From: a virus
DNA length: 46,120 bases
Direction: 5' to 3' (one strand)
IMG/VR virus record: IMGVR_UViG_3300034082_001154
Location: 1 to 46,120 of that record
Positions within the stretch are counted from its first letter, which is position 1, and each line of letters starts with the position of its first letter. Shown piece after piece: positions 39,848 to 46,120 of this stretch. Under the pieces are notes generated by a model. It was not told the DNA's origin and did no database searches. It worked only from the letters and a program-made list of their open reading frames with translations. The position numbers and the translations under genes were made by a program.

Positions 39848-40069
39848 TTAATCCACATAGCAGTAACTAATTGCTACTATCGGCATAAAATTCTTATCAA
39901 AACTTTTATAAAGTCTAAATAATTTAGCACCAGTATTGGTATCAAAACCTTCAAACATTAGGTTTGCGCAATCGCTTGCGGCTACTAAATTTGATGTGCT
40001 ATTACATTTGTTATCAGCTATTATTTTTGCTGAATTGATTTGAGCGGTAGTAAATGTTGTCTGTGTCAT
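39848..40069 (-). CDS. Hypothetical small protein
   Basis: 73 residues: TTFTTAQINSAKIIADNKCN, TNTGAKLFRLYKSFDKNF. Mixed alpha/beta, small. First gene of the second leftward cluster; a possible -7 element (TACCTTTA read leftward, 40097-40090) lies 20 nt upstream of its ATG. Function unknown. Confidence 0.55.
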   Translation of the reverse strand: MTQTTFTTAQINSAKIIADNKCNSTSNLVAASDCANLMFEGFDTNTGAKLFRLYKSFDKNFMPIVAISYCYVD

Positions 40070-40236
40070 TGTGTGTTTGTTTAATACTGTAAAGGTAATC
40101 CATTATGTAATACAATGTGCATTTATTTTGAGATATTTTTTATTGTAATACTGCATAGCCGATACAGGATATTCAATAGATAGAATAGATAATAACAAAG
40201 GATATTATAAAGAAAATTGTAGGTGGGCTACACAAC

Positions 40237-40388
40237 ATGAACAGCAAAACAATAAGAGAGATAGAAAACAAAGATGTAATTTTCAATAGATTTTATCTAT
40301 ACGCACCCATGAGAAAGGCACGGGTCCTCCCATAGATTTTTTCTATATCGCAATGGATGAAACCCGCAAAAGAAAGAATGTGGCATAG
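40237..40388 (+). pseudogene. Small reading frame interrupted by a -1 shift
   Basis: ATG at 40237 opens MNSKTIREIENKDVIFNRFY then LYAPMRKARVLP and stops at 40333-40335. Re-reading one base (A40332) lets the frame continue as IDFFYIAMDETRKRKNVA to a stop at 40386-40388, giving a basic protein of about 50 residues. There is no classical slippery heptamer at the shift. Either a decayed gene, a sequence error, or two unrelated frames. Confidence 0.35.
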
Positions 40389-40406
40389 GTTTTCAACCTT
40401 TGTTGT

Positions 40407-40445
40407 TAGTTTTGTTGTTAGTTTTGACAACATGCCGTAATTTTG
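40407..40445 (+). promoter_or_regulatory. Three stacked -7 boxes before the terminase genes
   Basis: TAGTTTTG at 40407-40414 and 40419-40426 and TAATTTTG at 40438-40445. The third has a -33-like GTTG at 40414-40417 with a 20-bp spacer, and the terminase small subunit ATG (40452) follows after 6 nt, so a leaderless message is likely. The direct repeat TTTTGACAACA occurs at 40422-40432 and 40441-40451. Confidence 0.55.
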
Positions 40446-40451
40446 ACAACA

Positions 40452-41150
40452 ATGGCGGTAGTTACAAAAAAATCCTTTGCTAATCAGTGCGATATTGAAA
40501 CTAAATATCTTTCCGTAGATATTAGCAGGGGGAAGGTTATAGTTAACGATGATGGTATGATTGATACGAGCAATCCAAAGAATCAAATCTACATTCAGAA
40601 AAAGTTAATGGGCAAAGAACCAAACCCAATTAGCAGCACACCAGAACCTATAAAGCCAAAAGCCGAAAAGATTAGCGTACCTCGTGGCAATGTAGCACCA
40701 CAACAACCAAAGGCAAGCATGCAGCTACCCGATGGGATAACGGAAGGTGAAGTTAGCACAGCTATGCAAATGATTGAGGGTATGGATTACCAGCAATTAG
40801 AAATGTTATATAAATATCTGCAAGGCGAAAAGCTAAAAACAGATATTGAAAAAAACAAAATAGACATTGAAAAAAAGATGGGCGTAGTTGTGCCGTCAGA
40901 GCCATTAATACCAATAGTAAAACAACACAATCATTTTATTTTACAGGAGCAAAAAAATGCAGATGAAGAGTTATTGTTAGCAATGGCACATAAGTATGAC
41001 ATTGCACCGAGTGATACCGCTTACTTACGTGGTGAGTGGATAAGGCTAAGGAATGATGCAGTTACTAAGGCTACCAATTTAACAGTCAAGTCTATTGAAG
41101 ATGTAATTAATGACTATTCCGAAAAGAGAGGGGTAGGGCAAAGAATGTAA
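40452..41150 (+). CDS. Terminase small subunit (putative)
   Basis: 232 residues from MAVVTKKSFANQCDIETKYL. The N terminus looks like an HTH (KSFANQCDIETKYLSVDISRG with KVIVNDDGMIDTSNPKNQIY), as in Nu1-type small subunits where a DNA-binding domain ends with (g)k....dg.ID...p.n. Pro-rich linker, then helices MIEGMDYQQLEMLYKYLQGE and a coiled coil LKTDIEKNKIDIEKKM, which would form the oligomer and contact the large subunit. It lies two nt before the large subunit gene. A TTG at 40443 is not preferred. Confidence 0.72.
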   Translation: MAVVTKKSFANQCDIETKYLSVDISRGKVIVNDDGMIDTSNPKNQIYIQKKLMGKEPNPISSTPEPIKPKAEKISVPRGNVAPQQPKASMQLPDGITEGEVSTAMQMIEGMDYQQLEMLYKYLQGEKLKTDIEKNKIDIEKKMGVVVPSEPLIPIVKQHNHFILQEQKNADEELLLAMAHKYDIAPSDTAYLRGEWIRLRNDAVTKATNLTVKSIEDVINDYSEKRGVGQRM

Positions 41151-41152
41151 TT

Positions 41153-43183
41153 ATGCTTAACGATAACAACCTACTTTATTTACCGCAATTAGAACGGATA
41201 TTAACGCAAGGTAATGCGCAGATATCCACTATCTTACCTGCTGATTGGGCAGAGGCTAATATGATAATGGATAAGCCAAGACCGGGAGCATTACGGTACA
41301 GCCAAACACCATATACAAAGGAAATTATAAATAGGTTTTCACCTTATGATGATGCTAGGGTAGTGGCGGTAATGAAAGGTGCGCAGATTGGATTTAGTAC
41401 CACAGTGCTAGTACCTGCTATTGGTTGGATGATTGTTAATAACCCTGCTAATAGTTACCTTATGGTAGGTAGCCCCGACCTTATACCAAAGGCAAGTGAA
41501 CGTGTAGATAAGATGATTGATAGTGCAGGCATAGCTAGTTACATACGTTCACAATCAGCACGTAGGGCAAATAGGAAAACAGGCGATACCGATACTAAGA
41601 AGGATTTTGCAGGCGGTTATGTATCAATAGGTAGTGCAAACAATCATAAAAATATTGCTCAGGTAGATTTGCAATATATATTACTTGATGACTTAGACCA
41701 GATGAAAGGCGAAAGTAAAACAAGTGGTAATTTATTAAAATTAATTGAGAAACGTGCGGCAGCGTATAAGGATAGTTATAAGATGTTTCTTATAAGTACG
41801 CCAATGGAAAAACATAAGTCGCTTATACTACCTGCATATCTTGAAGGTGATAGGCGGCACTACTACATAGAGTGCCAATGTTGCCATGAACCTATATTGA
41901 TAAAGTGGGATATAAGAGAGGGCGAAATTATTAACCCATTGACAGGTGAGGTGGCAAATAATAGGGGCGGTATAACGTGGGATGTAGACCCTATAAGCGG
42001 AGAGTTAGATGAAAAAAGCGTAGGTTATTGTTGCTATAAGTGTGGCGGTTGGTTTAGTGATAAAAATAAATATGATTTTTTAAATGGTGGTATATGGCAG
42101 CCAACAGCAAAAGCGCAAAGACCGCAATATTACAGCTATCATATATCGTCATTATACGCCCCTTTATGGATGTTTGATTGGAAACATAGTGTAAGAGATT
42201 GGATTAAGGCACACCCCGAAGGAGATAAGCGAGATGAGCGAGAATATCAAGTATTTGCAAATACTGTACTAGGCGAATGTTACGAAGGTGAGGCTATAGA
42301 AACAAGTAGTAAGAACATACAGCGCAATAGGCAAGACTATCCATCGGGTATTATTCCCGAAAGCCTTAGTAAGCAGTATGGCAATGGTGATATAGTTATG
42401 TTAACATGCAGTGCGGACTTAAACGGCATGGTAGACGATGCAAGGCTTGACTATGAAGTAGTTGCATGGGATAGGTTGGGTGCAAGTTGGAGCGTTATAC
42501 ATGGCAGTATTGGTACGTTTCAGCGTGGGGACAGCGCCAATAAGGATAGACCTAAGATGAGTTATGAATATGGAAAGGAAAACAGCGTATGGAAACAATA
42601 TGAAAAGGTATTAGATACGATATGGCAGGTAGATACAGGTAGGCAAATGAAAATAGTAGTAAGCGGATTAGATACATCTAACTTTACTACTTATGCTTAC
42701 GAGTTTATGGATAGGACAAACCATTATATTTTAGGTATAAAAGGAGATACCGAAAGTAAATTTAAGCGTAAAGCGGCAGATGTGGCACTGTTTAAGCGTG
42801 GTGCAAGCCGTTCCGATATGTGGATATTGGAAGTAAACGCTATTAAGGACATAAACAGTGAGTATATGGCTTTAAAGTGGGATAAGTCAGAGGATAGTCA
42901 GCCGATAGGCTTTATGAATTTTCCCCAAATATCTAATGATGGAATTTACAATAAAGCTAATTTCTTTGACCATTTCGAGGCGGAAGAGTGCATTATATCG
43001 GTAAATAGTGTAGGTGAAACGGTTAGTAAATGGCAAAAAAAGCACAGCAAAGTAGCTAACCACATGCTAGATTGTAGGATATATAACATAGCCGTAAGGG
43101 ATATAGCAGTGTATATATTTGGGGTTAAGATGAAAAAGGGTAAAGAGTTTAGTTGGATAGACTACTGTAACATGATTAAATAA
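41153..43183 (+). CDS. Terminase large subunit (GpA-like)
   Basis: 676 residues, close to lambda gpA. LPADWAEANMIMDKPRPGAL is the family N terminus, VAVMKGAQIGFSTTVLVPAI (72-91) the Walker A-like region with the (K/R)..Q.G.ST motif, DLQYILLDDLDQMKGE the Walker B with DD, FLISTPMEKHKSLI the coupling motif, CQCCHEP and CCYKCGG a four-Cys zinc site, and VVSGLDTSNFTTYAYEFM a nuclease-domain Asp. GpA terminases cut at cos and translocate DNA. Confidence 0.93.
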   Translation: MLNDNNLLYLPQLERILTQGNAQISTILPADWAEANMIMDKPRPGALRYSQTPYTKEIINRFSPYDDARVVAVMKGAQIGFSTTVLVPAIGWMIVNNPANSYLMVGSPDLIPKASERVDKMIDSAGIASYIRSQSARRANRKTGDTDTKKDFAGGYVSIGSANNHKNIAQVDLQYILLDDLDQMKGESKTSGNLLKLIEKRAAAYKDSYKMFLISTPMEKHKSLILPAYLEGDRRHYYIECQCCHEPILIKWDIREGEIINPLTGEVANNRGGITWDVDPISGELDEKSVGYCCYKCGGWFSDKNKYDFLNGGIWQPTAKAQRPQYYSYHISSLYAPLWMFDWKHSVRDWIKAHPEGDKRDEREYQVFANTVLGECYEGEAIETSSKNIQRNRQDYPSGIIPESLSKQYGNGDIVMLTCSADLNGMVDDARLDYEVVAWDRLGASWSVIHGSIGTFQRGDSANKDRPKMSYEYGKENSVWKQYEKVLDTIWQVDTGRQMKIVVSGLDTSNFTTYAYEFMDRTNHYILGIKGDTESKFKRKAADVALFKRGASRSDMWILEVNAIKDINSEYMALKWDKSEDSQPIGFMNFPQISNDGIYNKANFFDHFEAEECIISVNSVGETVSKWQKKHSKVANHMLDCRIYNIAVRDIAVYIFGVKMKKGKEFSWIDYCNMIK

Positions 43184-43184
43184 A

Positions 43185-43203
43185 TTTACCGATAATGTCG
43201 GCA
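43185..43203. promoter_or_regulatory. Operator-like palindrome, copy 2
   Basis: TTTACCGATAATGTCGGCA, with inverted repeat CCGA-TAATG-TCGG; 17 of 19 bases equal copy 1 at 14061-14079. It lies between the terminase stop (43183) and the tail sheath gene. A -7-like TAAATTTA (43233-43240) follows, with no clear -33 box. Confidence 0.6.
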
Positions 43204-43258
43204 TAATGTGTAGTAATGGCGTTATAGGTGGGTAAATTTACACCCAAAGCAAATAATT

Positions 43259-44776
43259 ATGTCAAATATAGGAGTAGGAGCAGAAAGGTTAAGTAGAGTA
43301 GTCGGCTATAATGTTAGTGCAGGCAATAAAGCTACCACATCTGCTAACTTGCCAATATCAATAGCCATATTAAGCCAAATAAATGACGCTAACGAAAGCG
43401 GTTTTGATTTTACAATACCTTATACTGTAACATCGGCACAGCAGGCAGGTGATTTGTTTGGTTATGGTTCGCCAGCACATCGCATAATGTCAATTTTGCG
43501 CCCTCAAAATGGCGGTGTTGGTGGTATTCCTACAATAGTTTACCCTATTGAAAAGGCGGCAGGTAGTGCAAACAACATTAAGTCAATCACACCAACAGGA
43601 ACGGCTACAGGCAATGTAACACATACTATTGTTATTGCAGGTAGAAGGGCTACAGATGTACGTTATGATATAAATATTGAAACAGGAGATACGCCAGCAG
43701 ACATATCAGCAAAGATATTTGATATGATTGGCAGTTCTTTGAATGTACCAGTAAACGCAGCGTTAGATAGCCCAGTTACTTTGTGTAATCTTACTGCTAA
43801 GTGGCGTGGTTTGTCATCAGCATTTGAATTGAGCGTAGATACAAACGGAGATGCGGCAGGTATAACGTATGCAGTAGCACAAACAACGGCAGCAAGCGGC
43901 ACACCATCAGTAACGGCAGCACTTGCGATAATTGGCAATCGTTGGGATAATATGATTATCAATGCAATAGGCAGCGATAGCACTACATTGTCAGCGTTTG
44001 AAACATGGAACGGCATACCTTCACAGACAGCCCCAACAGGTCGCTATACAGGTATTATAATGCGCCCAGCTACAGTATTTACAGGTAGCACATTGGCTAA
44101 TCCGTCAAGCCTTACAAGTGCAAGGCGTAATAATTGCACAATAGCAATTTCACCAGCACCAAATAGTAAAGGGTTTGATTTTGAAGCCGCTGCAAACATG
44201 GTAGCATTGTATGCACCAATAGCGCAAAGCAATCCGCATATTGGTGCAGGTGGGTTAAATTACCCTGATATGCCAGTACCTTCAGACGGTGTTATAGGTG
44301 TGATGAGTGAATATAATGACCGTGATGCAATCGTTAAATTAGGTTGTTCTACAGTTGATTTGGTTGCAGGTGTTTATCAGATACAAGACATGGTAACGAC
44401 TTACAGACCTATAGGCGATGCAGACCCTAAGTTTAGATTTGTACGTGATTTGTTTGTTGATTGGAATATCCGTTATGCTTACTACCTTAGAGAATTGCTA
44501 TATGTAGTTGACAAGGTTATAACTAGCGATGGAGCGCAGGTAGCGGTAGGTAATACTATTACCCCTAAAAAATGGAAACAACTACTTGCAGCATTAGCGA
44601 ATGAGTTTGAGCGCAGGGCGTTGATTGCAAGGGCTAGCTACATGATAGAAAATACTACAGTTGTAGTAAATTCTACTAATCCAAATCGTTTAGATACCGA
44701 GTTTGCTTATGAGCGTACAGGTGTAGCTAACATATCAAGTACAATGGCATTTGCTAATTCATATTTCGGAGAATAA
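43259..44776 (+). CDS. Tail sheath protein (Mu gpL type)
   Basis: 505 residues. N terminus RLSRVVGYNVSAGNKATTSANLP and SIAILSQINDANESGFDF are the Mu-like sheath opening (.r.pg.y.e.....a......p....i.G), QQAGDLFGYGSPAHRIMSIL the SA.QA...FG.GS.l..M block, and FVRDLFVDWNIRYAYYLREL and TPKKWKQLLAALANEFERRA the conserved C-terminal region. Proves a contractile tail. The AT-rich region before it carries the operator copy 2. Confidence 0.93.
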   Translation: MSNIGVGAERLSRVVGYNVSAGNKATTSANLPISIAILSQINDANESGFDFTIPYTVTSAQQAGDLFGYGSPAHRIMSILRPQNGGVGGIPTIVYPIEKAAGSANNIKSITPTGTATGNVTHTIVIAGRRATDVRYDINIETGDTPADISAKIFDMIGSSLNVPVNAALDSPVTLCNLTAKWRGLSSAFELSVDTNGDAAGITYAVAQTTAASGTPSVTAALAIIGNRWDNMIINAIGSDSTTLSAFETWNGIPSQTAPTGRYTGIIMRPATVFTGSTLANPSSLTSARRNNCTIAISPAPNSKGFDFEAAANMVALYAPIAQSNPHIGAGGLNYPDMPVPSDGVIGVMSEYNDRDAIVKLGCSTVDLVAGVYQIQDMVTTYRPIGDADPKFRFVRDLFVDWNIRYAYYLRELLYVVDKVITSDGAQVAVGNTITPKKWKQLLAALANEFERRALIARASYMIENTTVVVNSTNPNRLDTEFAYERTGVANISSTMAFANSYFGE

Positions 44777-44800
44777 TACAAACTATAAAATAATTATACA

Positions 44801-45208
44801 ATGGCAGTAATAGGTGGTGATATTGTCGATATATCGGTAGCACATGATACGGTAGGGGTATTTTCTCTACGTGCTAAAAGTAATGAAGATGCTACTCGTG
44901 ATTTGGGTGGTTTCCGTAACAATGACGATACTAACGGCTTAGATGGTGGCGGTCAAAACATCATTATTAAAAATCGTTTTCGTTGGATGTTTGAGGCTAC
45001 TATATCAAGTGATGATAATGTAGCTGAGGATATGCAGAAGATAGTAGCGGTGGCAGCTAGTCCACTAGAAGCTAACTTTACTTATACCTTTGCATCGGGC
45101 GTTACAATGGGTGCTACAGGTACGTTTGTTGGCGATATCCAAGACGCTACCAATACTGCTACTATGACAATTAAAATGTCAGGTGCAGGTCAATTAATCA
45201 AACTATAA
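44801..45208 (+). CDS. Tail tube protein
   Basis: 135 residues. After VIGGDIVDISVAHDTVGVFSL come ESNEDATRD-like residues and a run DLGGFRNNDDTNGLDGGGQN, typical of Mu/P2-like tube proteins (a loop GG......g), then beta strands NRFRWMFEATISSD and VTMGATGTFVGDIQDATNTA. Directly behind the sheath gene and followed by the chaperone gene, so tube identity is well supported. Confidence 0.82.
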   Translation: MAVIGGDIVDISVAHDTVGVFSLRAKSNEDATRDLGGFRNNDDTNGLDGGGQNIIIKNRFRWMFEATISSDDNVAEDMQKIVAVAASPLEANFTYTFASGVTMGATGTFVGDIQDATNTATMTIKMSGAGQLIKL

Positions 45209-45216
45209 TTAAGTAT

Positions 45217-45609
45217 ATGAACACACAAATTAACAAAGACACAGCAACAGAAGAGGTAAGTAAATGGCTTGAAACTATGCGTATTGCACCACGTAAGCGT
45301 GATGGTAAAACGGAGCAGATTAACAAGCTAATTGAAATGGTAATGTATGGTGAGGTTAGGTTTAATGAGCAAGGTAACCCAGTTCAAAAACTTGAAGAGC
45401 CACTACCAAATTATGAAGAGTTGGTATATGCTAATAGGATTAAAGTAGACGGTTTAATTTCAAAGGGTAAGTTAGAGAGTAGCGCAGACGCATTTACGAC
45501 AACTTGTATTATGATTTCGAGTGCAACAGGTATATCGGTGGCATTGGCTAAGAAATTAGATATGAAAGACTTGGAAGTGCCAAGTGTTATTTTATCTTTT
45601 TTTCAATAA
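45217..45609 (+). CDS. Tail assembly chaperone, short form (G product)
   Basis: 130 residues. Helical and acidic: EEVSKWLETMRIAPRKRDGK, LIEMVMYGEVRFNEQGNPVQ, TTCIMISSATGISVALAKKL and the end VPSVILSFFQ. Lies between tube and tape measure genes, the fixed place of lambda G / Mu gp41-type chaperones. The stop TAA at 45607 comes 3 nt after a T7 slippery run, so this is the product of ribosomes that do not shift. Confidence 0.85.
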   Translation: MNTQINKDTATEEVSKWLETMRIAPRKRDGKTEQINKLIEMVMYGEVRFNEQGNPVQKLEEPLPNYEELVYANRIKVDGLISKGKLESSADAFTTTCIMISSATGISVALAKKLDMKDLEVPSVILSFFQ

Positions 45610-45782
45610 ACCCCGAAGACATAAACAACGCTATAAAGACAGTAGTCAGAGAGCATCATTGGAAGCCTGCCGTAATAGGTGGGCTTTTTTTAGATAATTG
45701 GGATTTTCGGGGGCTATATTATTGGTATGAGGATATTGTGGCGGTTAATGATGAAATAAAAGCACAAACAAAAAAGAAGTAA
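45217..45782 (+). CDS. Tail assembly chaperone, long frameshift form (GT product)
   Basis: About 188 residues: 129 from the zero frame, then 59 from the -1 frame after slippage at 45597-45603. The extension reads SINPEDINNAIKTVVREHHW, KPAVIGGLFLDNWDFRGLYY and WYEDIVAVNDEIKAQTKKK, with no start codon of its own, and its stop TAA (45780-45782) touches the tape measure ATG. W.P..IggLflD..D..GL.yWyeD is a well-formed protein sequence, so the frame is real. The long form chaperones the tape measure. Confidence 0.88.
45597..45603 (+). promoter_or_regulatory. Programmed -1 frameshift site
   Basis: Slippery heptamer T-TTT-TTT in zero frame (preceded by TC, followed by CAA TAA), matching X-XXY-YYZ. 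The zero-frame stop is one codon further on. No strong stimulator at 5-9 nt; the nearest hairpin starts 61 nt downstream (45664). Confidence 0.85.
45664..45691 (+). terminator. Terminator-like hairpin inside the chaperone extension
   Basis: AGCCTGCC (45664-45671) pairs with GGTGGGCT (45678-45685) with two G-U pairs, loop GTAATA, then T7 (45685-45691). It falls inside translated codons for IGGLFLD, so translating ribosomes would melt it. It may stop transcripts that are not translated past the frameshift site. Confidence 0.45.
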
Positions 45783-46120
45783 ATGAACATAGCAGCATTA
45801 ACCATACCAGCGATATTTACGGCAGTTGACAGGCTAACAGCACCATTCAAGAATATGAATAGTTCTGTTAGTGGTTTTGCACGTAATGCTGAGGTAGCTG
45901 CTGCAAGGGCAGATAGGGCGTTTAATAAAATGTTACCTTCGTTTGGTGAAAAGACAAATGAGGTAGTTGATTATGCAAAAGGCATAGCTACGGTAGCTAC
46001 TGCGGCAGAAGCTATTACATTTAGTGCTACATCTATACTTGATTATGAGGATGAGTTAGCTAATTTAAAAGCGTTAACGGGTGCAACAGGTGAGCAATTT
46101 GAGGGCTTTAAATTGCAGAT
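45783..46120 (+). CDS. Tail tape measure protein, 5' part (gene spans the window ends)
   Basis: Starts MNIAALTIPAIFTAVDRLTA then PFKNMNSSVSGFARNAEVAA. The IPAIFTAVDRLTAPFKNM pattern (.fkaiDkaTapfk.m) is the common N terminus of Mu-like tape measures. The ATG touches the stop of the frameshifted chaperone. It runs off the window end and continues in frame at base 3 of the window through the 127-bp overlap, for 631 residues in total. Confidence 0.9.
   Translation, partial: MNIAALTIPAIFTAVDRLTAPFKNMNSSVSGFARNAEVAAARADRAFNKMLPSFGEKTNEVVDYAKGIATVATAAEAITFSATSILDYEDELANLKALTGATGEQFEGFKLQ
45994..46120. repeat. 127-bp exact copy of the window start
   Basis: Bases 45994-46120 equal bases 1-127 with no mismatch. 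Both lie inside one continuous reading frame, so the repeat joins a circle rather than marking two genomic loci. A length of 127 is a common assembler k-mer size. Confidence 0.97.

Larger units (their letters stand above)
40070..40451. other. 382-bp intergenic region between leftward genes and terminase
   Basis: Holds a leftward -7-like box (40090-40097), an interrupted small reading frame (40237-40388) and a cluster of three TAnnTTTG boxes with repeats just before the terminase genes (40399-40451). No cos or pac site could be identified by eye, though this is a plausible place for one. Confidence 0.6.

Overview
The window is a complete tailed-bacteriophage genome cut open inside the tape measure gene. 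The first 127 bases (1-127) recur exactly as the last 127 (45994-46120), which is what an assembler leaves when it closes a circle. The unique length is therefore 45,993 bp, and the tape measure gene runs from 45783 through the junction to 1685. The host is almost certainly a Bacteroidota bacterium. DNA is AT-rich, starts rarely carry Shine-Dalgarno motifs, and intergenic regions repeatedly show the Bacteroidota promoter pattern TTTG-N19-TAnnTTTG, including a divergent early pair at 25777-25860. No integrase, transposase, DNA polymerase or CI-like repressor was recognised. It is probably a lytic (or at least non-integrating) contractile-tailed phage with a lambda-type head (GpA-like terminase, lambda-type portal, ClpP-like protease, gpD-like decoration protein, gpE-like capsid) and a Mu-type tail (sheath, tube, gp43-gp48-like baseplate set).

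Late rightward block (40452 to the end, then 1-23589): terminase small and large subunits, tail sheath, tail tube, tail assembly chaperone with a -1 programmed frameshift (T7 slippery run at 45597-45603), tape measure, outer baseplate proteins (1682-3962), a fibre-like protein (3967), baseplate hub and spike (5943-8801), connector and portal (8798-10686), a four-gene glycan module (two SAM methyltransferases, a fucosyltransferase-glycosyltransferase fusion and a GT2-like enzyme, 10688-13927), protease/scaffold, decoration and major capsid proteins (14123-16648), connector-like proteins, fibre proteins (one with a signal peptide), two small membrane proteins, a spanin-like protein, a 65-nt truncated tRNA-like element, an M15 endolysin and a metallophosphoesterase. 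Two genes point against this block: a lipoprotein moron (4850-5179) and a small ribbon-helix-helix-like protein (13872-14045). The latter sits beside a palindrome that recurs, nearly identical, upstream of the tail sheath.

Early region: leftward small genes (23628-25760) and rightward genes (25883-38263) diverge from one switch. The rightward operon carries several tiny ORFs, a Sak4-like RecA-fold ATPase, a stand-alone DnaA domain IV protein, two DNA methyltransferases, a DUF3127-like OB-fold protein, an SF2 helicase, a primase-polymerase/SF3 helicase, a VRR-NUC nuclease and an HNH protein. A 384-bp gene-free stretch after the primase (37184-37567) carries nine copies of a GGTAACAAACTT-type iteron, two TGATTATCAATGA boxes and AT-rich DNA: a likely replication origin. 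A second leftward cluster (38353-40069) precedes the terminase genes.

Most novel is the gene-free stretch before the primase (34504-34675). A promoter is followed by two hairpins whose six-base apical loops (CGGCAA and TTGCCG) are exact complements, the second hairpin being an intrinsic terminator. A downstream segment can pair with the terminator's 5' arm instead. This looks like an uncharacterised kissing-loop small RNA or attenuator controlling the primase-helicase.
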